From: Clarkia xantiana subsp. parviflora
Lineage: Eukaryota; Streptophyta; Magnoliopsida; Myrtales; Onagraceae
Length of the DNA: 64,000 nucleotides
Direction: 5' to 3'
Assembly: GCA_036873135.1 (NCBI GenBank)
Contig: JAPTYO010000009.1
Span: forward strand, 39,820,756-39,884,755
Part shown: piece after piece, positions 23,544 through 36,293 of the stretch
Layout of the letters: each line of letters begins with the position of its first letter
Numbering within the stretch: the first letter of the stretch is position 1
Notes under the pieces: generated by a model
Told to the model about the DNA's origin: nothing
The model's database searches: none
The model's input: the letters and a program-made list of their open reading frames with translations, nothing else
Program-made: the position numbers and the translations under genes

Positions 23544-26500
23544 TCAAACATGATACTTCTTCAAGTGTTCGCCACTGAAGGAATGTTTCAACGTCTTGCC
23601 ATCAAGGTCCTCTAGCTTGTATGCATTCGGGCTGGCATCCCTACGATCTTGTAAGGTCCCTCCCATTTCGGCGATAGCTTGTTGATCCGATCTTGATGAA
23701 CGAACTCGTTCCTCCGCCAGACAATTTCTCCAACGAAGAATTGTCGGGACATGACACGCCGATTATAATATCGAGCTGTTACCAGACGCATCCGAGCCTG
23801 AACTTCATCAGCCTTACCTTTTCTCCTCGAGCAAGTCTAAGTCTAGACGTCTCAGTTCCTCGTTCGTTAGGGGTTCATAATACCTCTTGCGATGGGACGC
23901 CACCGCTATCTCCACGGGGGAAACTGCCTTCGTGCCAAAGACAAGGCCAAATGGAGTCTCCCCCGTTGATTGCTTGGGTGTTGTTCTAACAGCCCACAGC
24001 ACGTTTTCGAGCTCATCCAGCCAATGGCCCTGCAAGGCGTATACTCTCTTCTTCAAGCCATCCATCACGATCTTGTTGGCTGATTCTACTTGGCCATTGG
24101 TCTGAGCATGGCGGACGGAAGCTGTCCGATGCTCAATGTTCAATTCCTCTAGGTACTCCTTCAACTGAGCCCCATTGAACGGAGGGCCATTGTCGCTGAT
24201 TAACACTCGAGGAACCCCATACCGGGATATGATCTGAGTTTGAAGGAACTTGAGGATCTGCTGCCCCGTCGTCTTGGCCAACGCCTTAGCCTCTATCCAC
24301 TTCGAGAAGTAATCGATGGCCACGAGTAAATACTTGCACTGACCTTTCGCTTGGGGGAGAGGTCCCACCAAGTCAATGCCCCATTGAGCGAAGGGCCAGG
24401 CACTCCTGATGGACATCAAGTCCGCGGCGGGAGCCACGATATTGGGAGCGTACCTTTGGCATGCATCACAGGATTGGACCATCGCTGTCGCTTCCTTGTT
24501 CATCGAAGGCCAATAGTAGCCCAGGTTCAACGCCTTCCTCACAATGGATCGGGCCCCTTCATGACAAGCCGCGACTCCCTCGTGTAGCTCTCTTAAGATC
24601 CGATTCGTATCAGGCTCCGCCACACATTTCAGAAAAGGCTTTACATGCCCCCTCTTATATAACTGGTTATCCACCATCACGTAGTCGTTCGCAATTTGAC
24701 GCAACCTGACAGCTGCCACTTCATCATCGGGGAGTGCCCCCGTAGTCAGGTATGTGACCATCGGGGTCATCCAGGTGGGTTTGTCTTCTTCTTCCGATCT
24801 CGCTTCAATAGCACAAACCTCAGTTGGATCGATGGTTGAGATATCAGAAAGTGCACCTTCCGATTCTCCTCGGGGGCTACTCCCAGAGCAAACTTGCTTA
24901 AGGCGTCCGCCTCTGCGTTTTATTCCCTCGGGATCGCCTCGATATCGAAGCTTTTGAAGCTTCCCTTCAAAGTCTGCACCTCGTGCAAATACTTCCTCAT
25001 TTTCGGGCTTTTGGCTTCATAGTTCCCCTGGACTTGATTCACGATCAAGCTGGCATCACACTTCACTTTTAAATGATCGACTCCCGTACCCTTGGCAATT
25101 TTAAGGCCCGTGATGAGAGCCTCATACTCTGCTTCATTGTTGGTGGCCCTAAACGTCAAGGCCAGGGCATATCGTAAGGGCTCGCCTCCACCGGGCGGTA
25201 TCAATACGAATCCTGCCCCCGATCCTTCTACACTTGATGAACCATCAGTGTACATCTCCCAAGTGTTCTCCTCATTTGACTGTTCTGGCTGTTCTGTTAT
25301 CGGTCCTTGTTCTGCTATCGGGACCTCCACGGTTTCCCCCTCTGCGGGACCCGTTACTTCCATATCGGGAGCCGTAGACTCAGCTATAAAATCCGCCAAT
25401 GCCTGGCCTTTAATAGCGGTTCTAGGAGCAAAATGTATACGGAACTCCGTAAGCTGGATGGCCCATTTCACCAGTCTCCCCGACGCCTCCGGTCGGTTCA
25501 AAAAGTGCTTCAAGGGCTGATTGGTTAACACCGTAACCTCGTGGGCATGAAAGTAAGGTCGGAGCTTTCGAGCAGCAACAATCAACGCAAAGAGATACTT
25601 CTCAATAGCGGGATAATTCATTTATGATTTGGCAAATGCCTTGCTTACATAATAGACAGGCACTTGGTTGCCCTTGACAATCTTAATCAAAACAGAACTA
25701 ACAGCAACATCGGAAACAGCCAAATAGAGATAAAGCGGCTCTCCTGGAACTGGTTTCGCCAACAGCGGGAGGGTACGGAGGTGCTGCTTGAGTGCTTGGA
25801 ATGCCTCCTCGCATTTGTCGGACCATTCAAACTTCTTGTGGGCCCTTAGCACATCGAAAAATGGCATGGCTCTGTCACTCGCCTTGGATAGGAATCGATT
25901 CATCGCGGCCAACCGGCCATTCAATACTTGAACCTCCCGATGAGTCTTCGGGGACTGCATCTCCTCGATCGCTCGCAGCTTCTCGGGATTCACCTCGATC
26001 CCTCTCTGGCTCACCATGAACCCTAGGAATTTCCCCGAGTTCACCCCGAAATCGCACTTGTCTGGGTTCAACCGAACCTGATGAAACTTCATCCGCTCAA
26101 ACGCCACCGCCAAGTTTTGGACATGGTCTCCTGCCTGTCGGGACTTCACGAGCATGTCATCCACATAAGCCTCCATAGTCTTCCCCAGCATGTCTCCGAC
26201 AACTTGTTCACCATCCACTGGTAAGTTGCTCCGGCATTGATCAACCCGAAGGGCATCACGTCGTAGTGATAGACGTCACTGTCAGCATAGAAGGCCGTAT
26301 GGGGTACATCCTCCTTAGCCATCTTGATCTGGTTGTATCCGGAGTAGGCATCCATGAAGCTCAGCAGCTCATGTCCCGATGTGGCATCCACCAACTGGTC
26401 GATCCTCGGGAGCGGGTAGCAATCCTTCGGGCAGGCCTTGTTCAAGTCGCGGAAATCGACACACATCCGCCACTTCCCATTACTCTTTCGCACCAGGACT

Positions 26501-29196
26501 GGGTTAGCGACCCATGTCTGGAATCGGAGCTCCTTGATGTATCCAGCATCGAGCAGTCTGCCCAACTCCTGCTGGATCGCGATCCTCTTGTCCGCGCCCA
26601 TCGGACGTCTCCTCTGCGCGATAGGCTTGATCGCGGGATCAATCTTCAGTTCGTGCACAATCACGTCGGGACTGATTCCTGGCATATCACTCGGGGACCA
26701 GGCAAACAGCTCCTTGAACTCCTTCAGAAGCTCGATCAAATCTCGAGCTCTCTCCTCCGACAGAGCAGATCCGATCTTCACCTTCCTTCGAGGTCCATCA
26801 ATCTCTACCTCCTTCAAATCCTCCATGGGGGCGGGACGCCCAAACTCCTCTCGAGGATCGGCATCGGTCTGTAGGACCGTCATGGCTTCCCTCCTTCTCC
26901 TTCGGGTGGCATTGACATAACATTTTTGCGACACCACCTGGTCACCCTTGACCTCTCCGACCCCATTGTCAGTCGGGAACTTTATCTTCTGGTGGACTGT
27001 CGAGGCGACTACCATGAGAGGGTTGAGGGTGGTCCTCCCGATAATAGCATTGTATGTTCCCGCGGATTCTACCACGACGAAATCCATGTTCCGCCGTTCC
27101 ATCTTCCAGCCGCTACCAAACTCCACCGGTAAGGTAATCATTCCTAATGGATAGGAAGTCGATCCAGAGAATCCCACCATCGGGAAGTTCACCTGCGTCA
27201 GGTCCTTCTTCGTCTTTCCCATGGCCTCCAGGGCAACCATGAAAAGAATGTTGGAGGAGCTCCCTCCGTCTATCAGGATCCGCTTCATCTCGAATCCGTC
27301 CACGTCCAGGGTCACGACCAAGGCGTCATCGTGGGACCTTTTGCCTAGCACCACGTCCGCTGAGAAAGAAATCACCATTTCTTCCTTTATAGTCCACGAC
27401 CGGGACCTTTTGCCTAGCACCACAGCAGCAGAGATGCGAGAGGCATAATTCTCCCGAGAAGCGGAGGTGTCACCTCCCGCTGCCATTCCTCCATGAATGA
27501 CGTTAATGGTCCCCCGCCTCTCCTTACGGGCACCGCAACCAGAGGCTTCCGGTTCAACCTTCTTCTTTTTCGGGGATCGATCACGGGACTTGGAACGGGA
27601 CCATGACCGACTTTTGGAACGAGATCGGCACCTTCCCCTTCCGACGAACTCCTTAAGCTTCCCCTTCTGGATCAGCTTCTCTATCTCCTTCTTCAGCTCC
27701 CGATAGTTATATGTGTCGTGACCATTAGCTCGATGGTACCGACAATAACGATCAGAGCGGCCTCCCAAGAACTCTCCTTCCTTCCTCGGAGGGTATCGGG
27801 CGAGACCCTGCCGATCCATCACAGCTAGCACGGAGGTCATTGAGCTGTTATTGGGAACACTACGACCTTCGCGATTATCCTTCTTCGGAGGACGCCTATC
27901 CTCCCTTCTCTCGGGGCGACCGCGGTTCCTACTCCCCTCCGATTTGTCGTTCCCTTTGCGATCATCCGACAGCTTGGACGATGGCTTTCCTCTTCCCGAC
28001 TTCGGAGGATCTAACTCTCTGGCAGCAATCTTCGACTCCTGGACGTCGATTTGCTGTTTCACCCTCGCTTGCAAGGCCTCCATGCTCCACACAGCCTTCG
28101 CGGCTACACTGTGCATCAGATCGGAACCATATGGAGCAGTTAGGTTCCGAAGGAAAGTGCGGATGGTCTCTCCCTCCGATATCTCCTCATCAATCTCCGC
28201 GGCACTGGTAGTGAACCGTTGGTAGTAGTATGCCAACGATTCATCGGATCTCTGCACCACCTGGGTCAGGGACCTTACACTCTTCAGGAGACGCCTACGG
28301 CCTTGATATTGCTTGATGAAGCGGTCATGCATGTCGGCCCAGCACGTAATGCTTCCCGGCGGTAAGCTGAAGAACCACGTCATGGCTCTTTCTCCCAAGG
28401 TGATCGGGAACAACGAACATATGAGGTCATCACTTGAAGTCCTACCCATACAGGCCTGGACATGTCTCTGAACATGGCGAACCGGGTCCCCTTCACCATC
28501 ATATTCCTTAATGGTCGGAATACCTATCCCGGGCGGGGCGACAGTATCTATCAGCCGTGGAACGAAAGGGTGAGTGGATCGGTCCCTTAGCTCCGATGTC
28601 ATTTGCTTCTGGCCACCCATGCAGATGTTGACAATTTTCACCACCTGATCGGGGGTGATGGGGCCATTCAGGGGAATGGTCCTGTGTTGCACTGGTCCGG
28701 GACCATCAACCACGAACTTCTCCGAGTGCGCGGGTTCTTTACCCCTAGTCCTGGGCTGAATCTCCTGGACTTCCTGCTCTTCTGGGACCACCCTTGGAGG
28801 GGGTGGAGGCAACTCTTCTCGCGGAGGCAACTCATCTGCCCTCCTGGCAGCCTCCCTTTTGTCCAACAGAGCCTCCATGGCCGCCAAGAACATATGCATA
28901 GCCTCTGCTACTGCCTTGGCCAGCTCCGAGTTTGAGGAAGAACCTACCTCCCTTCGCGGGACTTCCTCTCTGTGCCCCACCGGGTTTGGGGGAGCATCCA
29001 CCTCCCTTCGCAGGATCTCTGGCCTGTTCGCGGCCGTGTCTCGGACTGAGACCTCCTCATCACCATGCCCCCCTGTCTGGGAAACAGCGGGGTGCTCACC
29101 TTGTTCAGCAACATGCTCCAGCAACGGGGAGTTCACAGTTCCTGCCGGGCGAGAACTGCCGGCCTTAACTTGCTTCTTCTTGCCACCACCGGCCAT
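23544..29196 (-). pseudogene. gag-pol: C: gag-pol polyprotein, five breaks
   Basis: A 1016-codon frame (29196-26146) starts MAGGGKKKQ and covers Gag, zinc knuckle, Arg/Ser-rich stretch, protease (IDGGSSS) and the first part of RT. A one-base loss near 26199 shifts RT; the second frame holds YVDDMLV and the RNase H to 25622. A GAA-to-TAA stop breaks SEMNYP (about 25622-25624). A GAG-to-TAA stop lies in the archaeal-type RNase H (about 24923). A deletion after KVHFL occurs near 24850, and a frameshift near 23814 lies after the integrase core (ISDNGPP, QTNGQVES). The tail ends at the TGA at 23544-23546. A 22-bp duplicated patch (27333-27354 and 27402-27423) inserts VVLGKRS twice in frame. Confidence 0.9.
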
Positions 29197-29250
29197 CGAT
29201 CTGGTAGAAACTATTTTGGCTTTTTGTTAGTTTCCCACAGACGGCGCCAA

Positions 29251-30007
29251 TGTTGGATCACGGAAGAAGCTCCGTTACGTCCTTGACGGAAAGCTTGGAC
29301 TCCTGGGCTCCGCGTAATCCTGCAAAAGGGGATGACCTGGGTGGTGACCCAGAATCCCTCTCCGATGCTTAAATGAGTATATGATCGATGGGGTGGCAGC
29401 AGTAATCTAAGTGCGTATTAGATGATGTTTTTTCTGAGGTAACTTCCTCCTTTATATAGGAAGGGAAGTTACTCAGTTACCTGAGACTGCGCCTGGCAGT
29501 TTTACCCACGATTCCGCATATCTCGCTACGATTCCGTATATCTCGTTCGGGATTCCGTATATCTCGCCCCACGCTCCGCGTATCCCGCCCACTCTCCGAG
29601 TATCTCGGGCACGCCCTGCGTATCTCGGGGGAGTTTATCTATATCTTAACCGTCTTCCCACTACTCTATCTAGTAGGCGGGTTTCTCGGTCTTATCCTCT
29701 GATCACAAGTCCCAACTCCTGTCGGGAACTCCAGAGTTATCTCATTCTAGGTCACCACCCAGGACCCTTTGTCTCACGAGACAGGTCCAGCCTCCGCGGG
29801 GCTTTATAATCGGGGCCTTTACTAAGGCATATCAAGGCCTACTCAGAGGCTTCCTGTCGGGAGCATTCAGCTCATACATCGGGACCGCTAAAGTCGGGAC
29901 CCTTCATACTGGGTCTCTGAGCCTTCCAGGCTTTTCACGAGGCCCACTGGACCTACTCGCCGTCCATTGGCTGGTAACGGGGCTAAAGATCTCATCGGAA
30001 CCCATCA
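29251..30007 (-). repeat. C: 5' LTR (757 bp)
   Basis: TGTTGGATCACGG to CCCATCA, with primer site at 29236-29249 and TSD copy tgtat at 30008-30012. The TATA on minus is at 29452-29458. Confidence 0.94.
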
Positions 30008-30046
30008 TGTATAATATAATTCTGAAAAATCTAAATCTAAATCTAA

Positions 30047-31800
30047 TCTAAATATTATACTAATCTTGATTTTCTTTACATAAAGGCTTGCCACGTGTCT
30101 TTTTTTTTAACCGAGCATCATCATCGTTCAAAACGCAAGTAGTGTGAGAGTAAAACGACAGAGGCTACTTTCAAAACTTATCCGACCATAGCAGTAAACG
30201 ACGCCGCAACAGTTGAAATCTACACATCCAATAAAACGGCAAAGCTTTAGATATTTTCATTCTAATACGGATTGTATTCGTTTAACCTGAGCTTCACACG
30301 TCATCTGACAGTGGGCTCCACTTTAAAAACTTCTCCGCCCATAGCAATAAACGACGCAACACCGGCTGGAAGTCTACACATCCAAAAAACGACACCGCTT
30401 TAGCCAATTTTTCCATTATAATCAACGTTACTAATTGTTACTAATATTGTACTAAATTCTTTTCAAAACGGAATGTTAATCACTTCTGATGCATTAAGTC
30501 AGAAATCAAAGTTTATAGTAAGAAAAAGAAGCGCCACAGTATCTGACAACAAACAATTAATTCAGACATTCAAGTTTATATTAAGGAGATTAAATGTCAT
30601 AGTATCTGTTACATTTGCAAGAGCTATAAATAGACATGCCCAGCCAGCAGAATCAGTCATACCCGATTAAGTCGTAGTTTGGATCAGATTACAATTGATG
30701 CCGCCTTGAACTAGCGAATCTTCCCATTGGACAGAGCAAAGCGAATAAAGTGATGGCATGGTGGTGAAGGCCTCTGCATGTGGACGTGGGTTCGAACCCA
30801 TATCTGCTAGGTTCAGACCAAGACGAAGATGCAGAAGACGCCGTGGGCGAGGCAGAGTCGGTGACGCCACCACAGATCGCCCAAGTCGCTCACTCCGTCA
30901 CAGATCGCCCGTCGTCCGTCACTGCTCCTATGGATCTGAGATAGGAGCGCCGCAGAAAAAAAGGTGGATGTCTGAAAGTCACACTCAGCAACTTACTAAA
31001 TCTAAAATCTAGGTTAATAACTATATGAGTTGGGCTGGGCTATACATAAGTTTTTAAAAATGATATAATTAGATGGGATAAATAAATAAATAACTGTAAG
31101 TAATGGGCCCGACTAATTTATGGAGAGTACATATCTGACTCTTATGGCATCATCACCATGGATGCTTACGAGTTACGGGGCTACCTCGACACCCACAGTA
31201 AGGTAGTTCGATGTACGATTTTAATAATAATAATTAATTTTTATGTATTAAACTAAATTTTAGAATTTTTTTTTATAAGGAAATTTTAGAGTTGTTTACA
31301 GATAAAAATTTAATTATGTAATTACAAAAATAATTAATAAAATTATAATTTTTAATTACATTATTACAATTATGATTTCTAGCTAGTTTTTATAGGGTCG
31401 TATAATTTACATTATCTTTCATTTAAATTCATCTAAATTAAGAGTTACCCTAAATCTTGGAGGGAAACTAATTTTGTGGATCAAATTTTTTTTTCTTATT
31501 ATTCACTTTATTTGGAAAATCTTGACATTCATAGCTAAGATTTTATCTAATATTATTTTATTTATTATAAATACATTTAAAAAGTTACCATGTACGGGAC
31601 ATAATCCTACACGTCATGTTCATATCGTACAATTATTGTCCAGTTTTGTTTCTTTTAGAAAAAAAAATGTTCCCTACTTAAGGAAAGTGATTTTTATTGT
31701 TTTATGTCTTAGTTTGTCAAAATTTTATAAATAAACAATTGATCGTTATAATTATTTTATTTTATAACACACCCGCGCTCAGTGCGAGCTTAGCACCTAG
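30047..31800 (+). mobile_element. Possible non-autonomous Helitron (1.75 kb)
   Basis: The right end ACCCGCGCTCAGTGCGAG...CACCTAG (31771-31800) followed by T has the CTAG end and a decayed GC hairpin typical of plant Helitron 3' ends. The left limit is a guess: A|TCTAAATATTATACTAA at 30047, followed by TTGATTTTCTTTACAT..GCCACGTGTC, resembles Helitron starts. No Rep/helicase gene is inside. It contains the SINE candidate. The remaining AT-rich sequence holds no recognisable gene. Confidence 0.4.
30750..30962 (+). repeat. tRNA-derived SINE candidate
   Basis: A box-A-like TGGCATGGTGG (30754-30764) and a perfect box-B-like GGGTTCGAACCC (30788-30799) are spaced as in a tRNA. A GC-rich body follows, then an A-run (30954-30962). 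No tRNA cloverleaf or anticodon is evident, so a SINE is preferred to a tRNA gene. I cannot define clear flanking duplications. Confidence 0.5.
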
Positions 31801-34099
31801 TATTATACTATCTTGGCAAGTAAGCTTTTAACACAGCTTTATCTTTTATATGTGTTAAAATCATGAAATTTGATTGGTCCATATTAAATTTGATAAGTTA
31901 AATCATCATTTCACCTCCACATGTAACTCTAGAAATTAAGAAAAGCTTCATGTTGCATTTCAAGAGCCGTTTCATTTTTAAGTTGATAAATTTGAGTTTT
32001 GAACTCCATAGAAAAGAAAAATGCAAACTTCCACCCTAAAATTAACTTTGATACGTGTACTAAAATTTGACTTGAAAATAATTATGTATATATAATAAAA
32101 TATTCAGAAATTACAATAAATAAAAAATAAAAATATATGTTAACTTATAAAATAAAAATTACTTCCATAAATTAAAAAAAAATAATAATAAAGAGAAGAA
32201 AGAACAAATATAAAATTCCACATGTTAAAATACACTACGTAATTTAATAAAAGAAATATATTTTACTAATTTTTTTTTCAAATAGTCAAATATATTTGTA
32301 TATATAAAATAATTTGTTAATTTTAAAATTTTATAAACATAAAATTAAATTTAAAAGAAAAATATATTATTAATATATGACTATTTATTTTTATACATAA
32401 GTGAATCAATTTAAATTTTCCATAACATGTAAGTTTTGCATTTATAGAATTAGCATACATTAATTACAATGTATTTATCATAAATCTCAATTTTTCAAAA
32501 TTTAAATTTTACGTTTTAATTATAACATGTATATCTATTAGTTGGTAATTTTAAAAGTTTAAATTATTACAATATTTCTAATATGTTATATATCATTAGA
32601 TAAAAATGGCCAAAAAATATATTATTAGAAAAGAAAACATCACATATATCTGAATATTATAGAGATAAGTTTACTTTGTCAATATATATAAATATATTTA
32701 TATTTATCATCATGCAAACATTTTTATAATTTGAATGCGATCCTTTCAAGAAAATATTCTTATTTGTTTTCTAATAGTTATTATATTACAAAAAGTATAA
32801 ACATCTTCATATAGACTACTTTTAAGTTAACAATAAAAATTTTATGTACTAAGTAATTATATAAATAAGTTTACTTTGTCAATATATATATATATATATA
32901 TGTATATTCATCATCATGCAAACACTTTTATAAGTTGAATGCGAACATTTCAAGAAAATATTATTATCTGTTTTCAAATAATTTTTATATTTAAAAAAGC
33001 ATAAACATCTTCCTATAGACTTTTAAGTTAAGACTAAAATGTTTATCTAATTTATTATATTTATTTGTTCCAAAACTAAAAAATACATGAATAAATATGA
33101 TATTACTATCCGTTATTATAAAAAGTTAAATAAATTTGGTGGTAATACTTAAAAAATGCCATTATTTAGAATATTTATTATGATAGTGTCAGTATATTAA
33201 TGACCATATATATATATATATATTAAATTGAGTATGGTAAGTTAGAATAAATAAACCAAATTAATATCATATTTAATAAAAAAATATTAGGATGACATCA
33301 TTGTATTAATTGATAAATAAGCACTACCTTTAAATATTAAGTTGATCTCAAATAAAAAAGTGCAAATGTACTAAACTTTGGATGAGTGAAGTTTTTATGT
33401 TAACTAATATATATTTAAATAAATATTATAACTAATATTACGGGTTTGCCTAGAATGCTTTTAAAGTAATCATGCTTTTGGAAATAATAATATTATATTA
33501 TTAAAATTTCAAATATGTTCCATACTAGGTATGATATATAGCTTGACCAATATATTTCCTAACAGCGTAATAGCTACATTTCTTGACTCCGTTATTTATT
33601 TATTGTTATTTTTACTTTTCCACTTACAGAAAGAAGCGGTCGTCATTTTCACTTGAACCTCAGAAAATATTTTAATGTTGACACGGAAGAGTTTTTTTTT
33701 CTCATTATATAATATTTCAAGTAGGAAAAACGTAAAAAAAATAATTGCATATGGCAACATGTTATTACTATTTTCTTAATATATAATTTTTCTTTGGCCA
33801 AAAAAATAAATATATATATATATAATTTTTCTTATTAAAAAATCCACATATAATATTATATATATACACAATAAATAGATCTATATTAAATATTTTAATT
33901 CATAAATTTCACACATAATTTTCAAAAATAAATCATAAATAGTAATAAAAATATATTTTAACCATTTAATTAGTAATAAATATTAAATTACATAAACATG
34001 ATTTTTATTAAATAGCTTTATAATTTTTTTAACAGCTTATGTAGCAAACTATGAAAAAAAGTTAGTACTTACCAATTATTAAAGTATACCATTATAATG

Positions 34100-34130
<31 letters not shown>

Positions 34131-34142
34131 ATAATATAATAA

Positions 34143-34184
<42 letters not shown>

Positions 34185-35538
34185 CAAACCTATTTCTATA
34201 AATTCTTAATCACAATAGTTTTGGTGGCAAAAACAAAAAAAAAAAAAAATCAGTTCCCTTATTTTGGTTAATATGTAAAGTATTTTTATTCAACTGTTCA
34301 AAAATATCAATAGTAACAATCAACTCCAAGTATATATATATATTCTTAAACATACACATATGTTTTTCTAAATAAACTCAGATTACATATATTATATTAT
34401 AGTATAAATATTAGTGCTTGAATCTATTCGTACGAAGGAATAATAAATAATATAAAAATACATTATGAATTAGTAAAAGACCAAGTGAATTCACTTTAAA
34501 ATAATAAACGAAAGAAAATTATATATACATAACATTTAAAGCTAAAAATAAAATTAAACTATATAAAACTACAAAGTGAATAGTTAAAACCTAAATGAGC
34601 TGATTTAGAGTAATCACTGTATCTAATGTTATTCATATATGGCAGCAAAAAATGTCATATATAATTAATTTTATTGATATAATATTTTATGATTTATGAA
34701 AGAAGTTTAAAGTTATACTACAAATAAAAACTTAGATATAATAATCTCTTTAGCTAAACTAGATATTTTTTTTTTTAGGTATTATATATATATATATATA
34801 AAGTTACGTGTTAGTACTTAATGGTAGCGCCTAGTGGAGCGGTGGAAGGTAAGAGTTTGGTCCGCTTCACCTATTATACCCATTTGGTACCGTACCCACT
34901 TAACATTTTAATAATATAATATTATTCTTTGCAAAAGCATGATTACTTTAAAGGTATGCTAGCAAGTCCCCTAATATTATGACTTCTTCAGTATATATAC
35001 TTAAAGAAATCCTTTCAATACACATATGTACTAATTTATCAGATATTATTAGTGTAATTAAGCATATAACAGATCCACGTAGTTACATTTGATATTACTA
35101 ATAATTATAATAACAAATTCTTTAAATTTTAGGATGAAAATAATTTAAATATCAAATAAATAATATTACTAAAAATAATTATGGCAATGTCAGTATTCTA
35201 ATGACCATATATATGTATATCGCAATTCTGGGATGGTAAATTGACTAATAATGGAATTAATACAATAAATATGATTAGGAAAATAAGTTTTTTATATTTG
35301 AATATTATAATGTTAGGTTTACTTATAGATATGAAATATATTTATATTTTTCATTATATAAAAACTATTATAAGTTGAATGTGAAATTCTTACAGAAAAA
35401 ATATTCTTATCCGTTTTTAAATATAATAATACGAAAAAAAATCTGTAAACATCTTCTCATATACTTTCACTTTGGACTAGAACACTTATGTGCTAATTTA
35501 TCATATATTACTGGTTACACAACTACTCATAGATGAAT

Positions 35539-35576
<38 letters not shown>

Positions 35577-36292
35577 CAATTATTATAACAAATTCTAATG
35601 TTGTTGATGACAATAACTTTAACAAAAAAAATTAAAATAATACCATTATTAAGAATAATATTACGGTCGTGACAATATATTAATGATTACATTTACATAT
35701 ATACATCACGGTGAATTACTATTCAATGTGTCTATACTTACAATAAAACACGTTTATTTATGTTAACATTAAAGCTATACTAGCTGATACGCCATGGCAA
35801 AAAAAAAATAAATAAAAAATAAAAAATAAAACTAACTGTTATATTTTAATTTAGTTATAGCTTAATTTTAATTTAATTATTATACTATTAAATTTGTATT
35901 TATTAATCAAATATAATAGATATTAGTTGGACTAACATATGTACCTATATTTTATATGTTTTAAAACTAATAGATAAAATTGTGATATATTAGTCCAATT
36001 TTTAATAACGTTTTATATCTTATTATTAAATTATCAAATTTTGATTCATTTTGAATTTATTATTTTAATTTATATGTGACCGGACATGTGTACGATATTC
36101 GATTAAAACAGAATTAGATAAGTTAAAGTATTATTTCACACATAAAATGTTTGTACTAGAGTTTTATTTTTCTATTATTTCAAATAATAAAGACCAATTA
36201 ATTAATTATTTATATCAGATGTATATTTCATAATATCAAACAATTATATAAATTAACTTTCTTACCGCGCAAAGCGCGGGTTAACTATCTAG
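31801..36292 (+). mobile_element. AT-rich block ending in a Helitron-type 3' terminus
   Basis: The right end has a perfect hairpin CCGCGC-AAA-GCGCGG (36265-36279), then ...TATCTAG (36292) followed by T: a textbook Helitron 3' end. The left end is uncertain; TATTATACTATCTTGG at 31801 resembles the start of the previous candidate. Inside are AT microsatellites, a repeated module of about 200 bp (32650, 32865, 35320) and the TIR element at 33441-34971. No coding gene is seen. Confidence 0.5.
33441..34971. mobile_element. Non-autonomous TIR DNA transposon (about 1.53 kb)
   Basis: Inverted repeats of about 70 bp: the left arm from 33441 and the reverse complement of the right arm ending near 34970 share GGG...TAG.AT.C.TTTAAAGTAATCATGCTTTTG and ATAATATTATATTATTAAAAT. 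The arms are flanked by an 8-bp (TAATATTA, 33433-33440 and 34972-34979) or 9-bp (with a leading C) duplication. That fits hAT or Mutator-like. The interior is AT-rich and non-coding. Confidence 0.6.
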
Positions 36293-36293
36293 T

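Larger units (their letters stand above)
18530..30007 (-). mobile_element. Element C: complete Tat retrotransposon of a second family, TSD tgtat
   Basis: LTRs at 18530-19286 and 29251-30007, both 757 bp, with the 5-bp duplication tgtat at 18525-18529 and 30008-30012. The element is 11,478 bp and transcribed leftward. It has primer site, gag, protease, RT, RNase H, archaeal-type RNase H, integrase, a minisatellite, the antisense spliced gene and a polypurine tract (19287-19298): the full Tat layout. By eye I count about 17 differences between the LTRs, nearly all transitions, so the insertion is fairly recent. Pol and the antisense gene both carry stops or frameshifts. Confidence 0.95.

Noticed and set aside
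30754..30799. A tRNA gene
   Set aside because: Box A and box B are present but I find no paired acceptor stem or anticodon arm, and an A-run follows; a SINE fits better.
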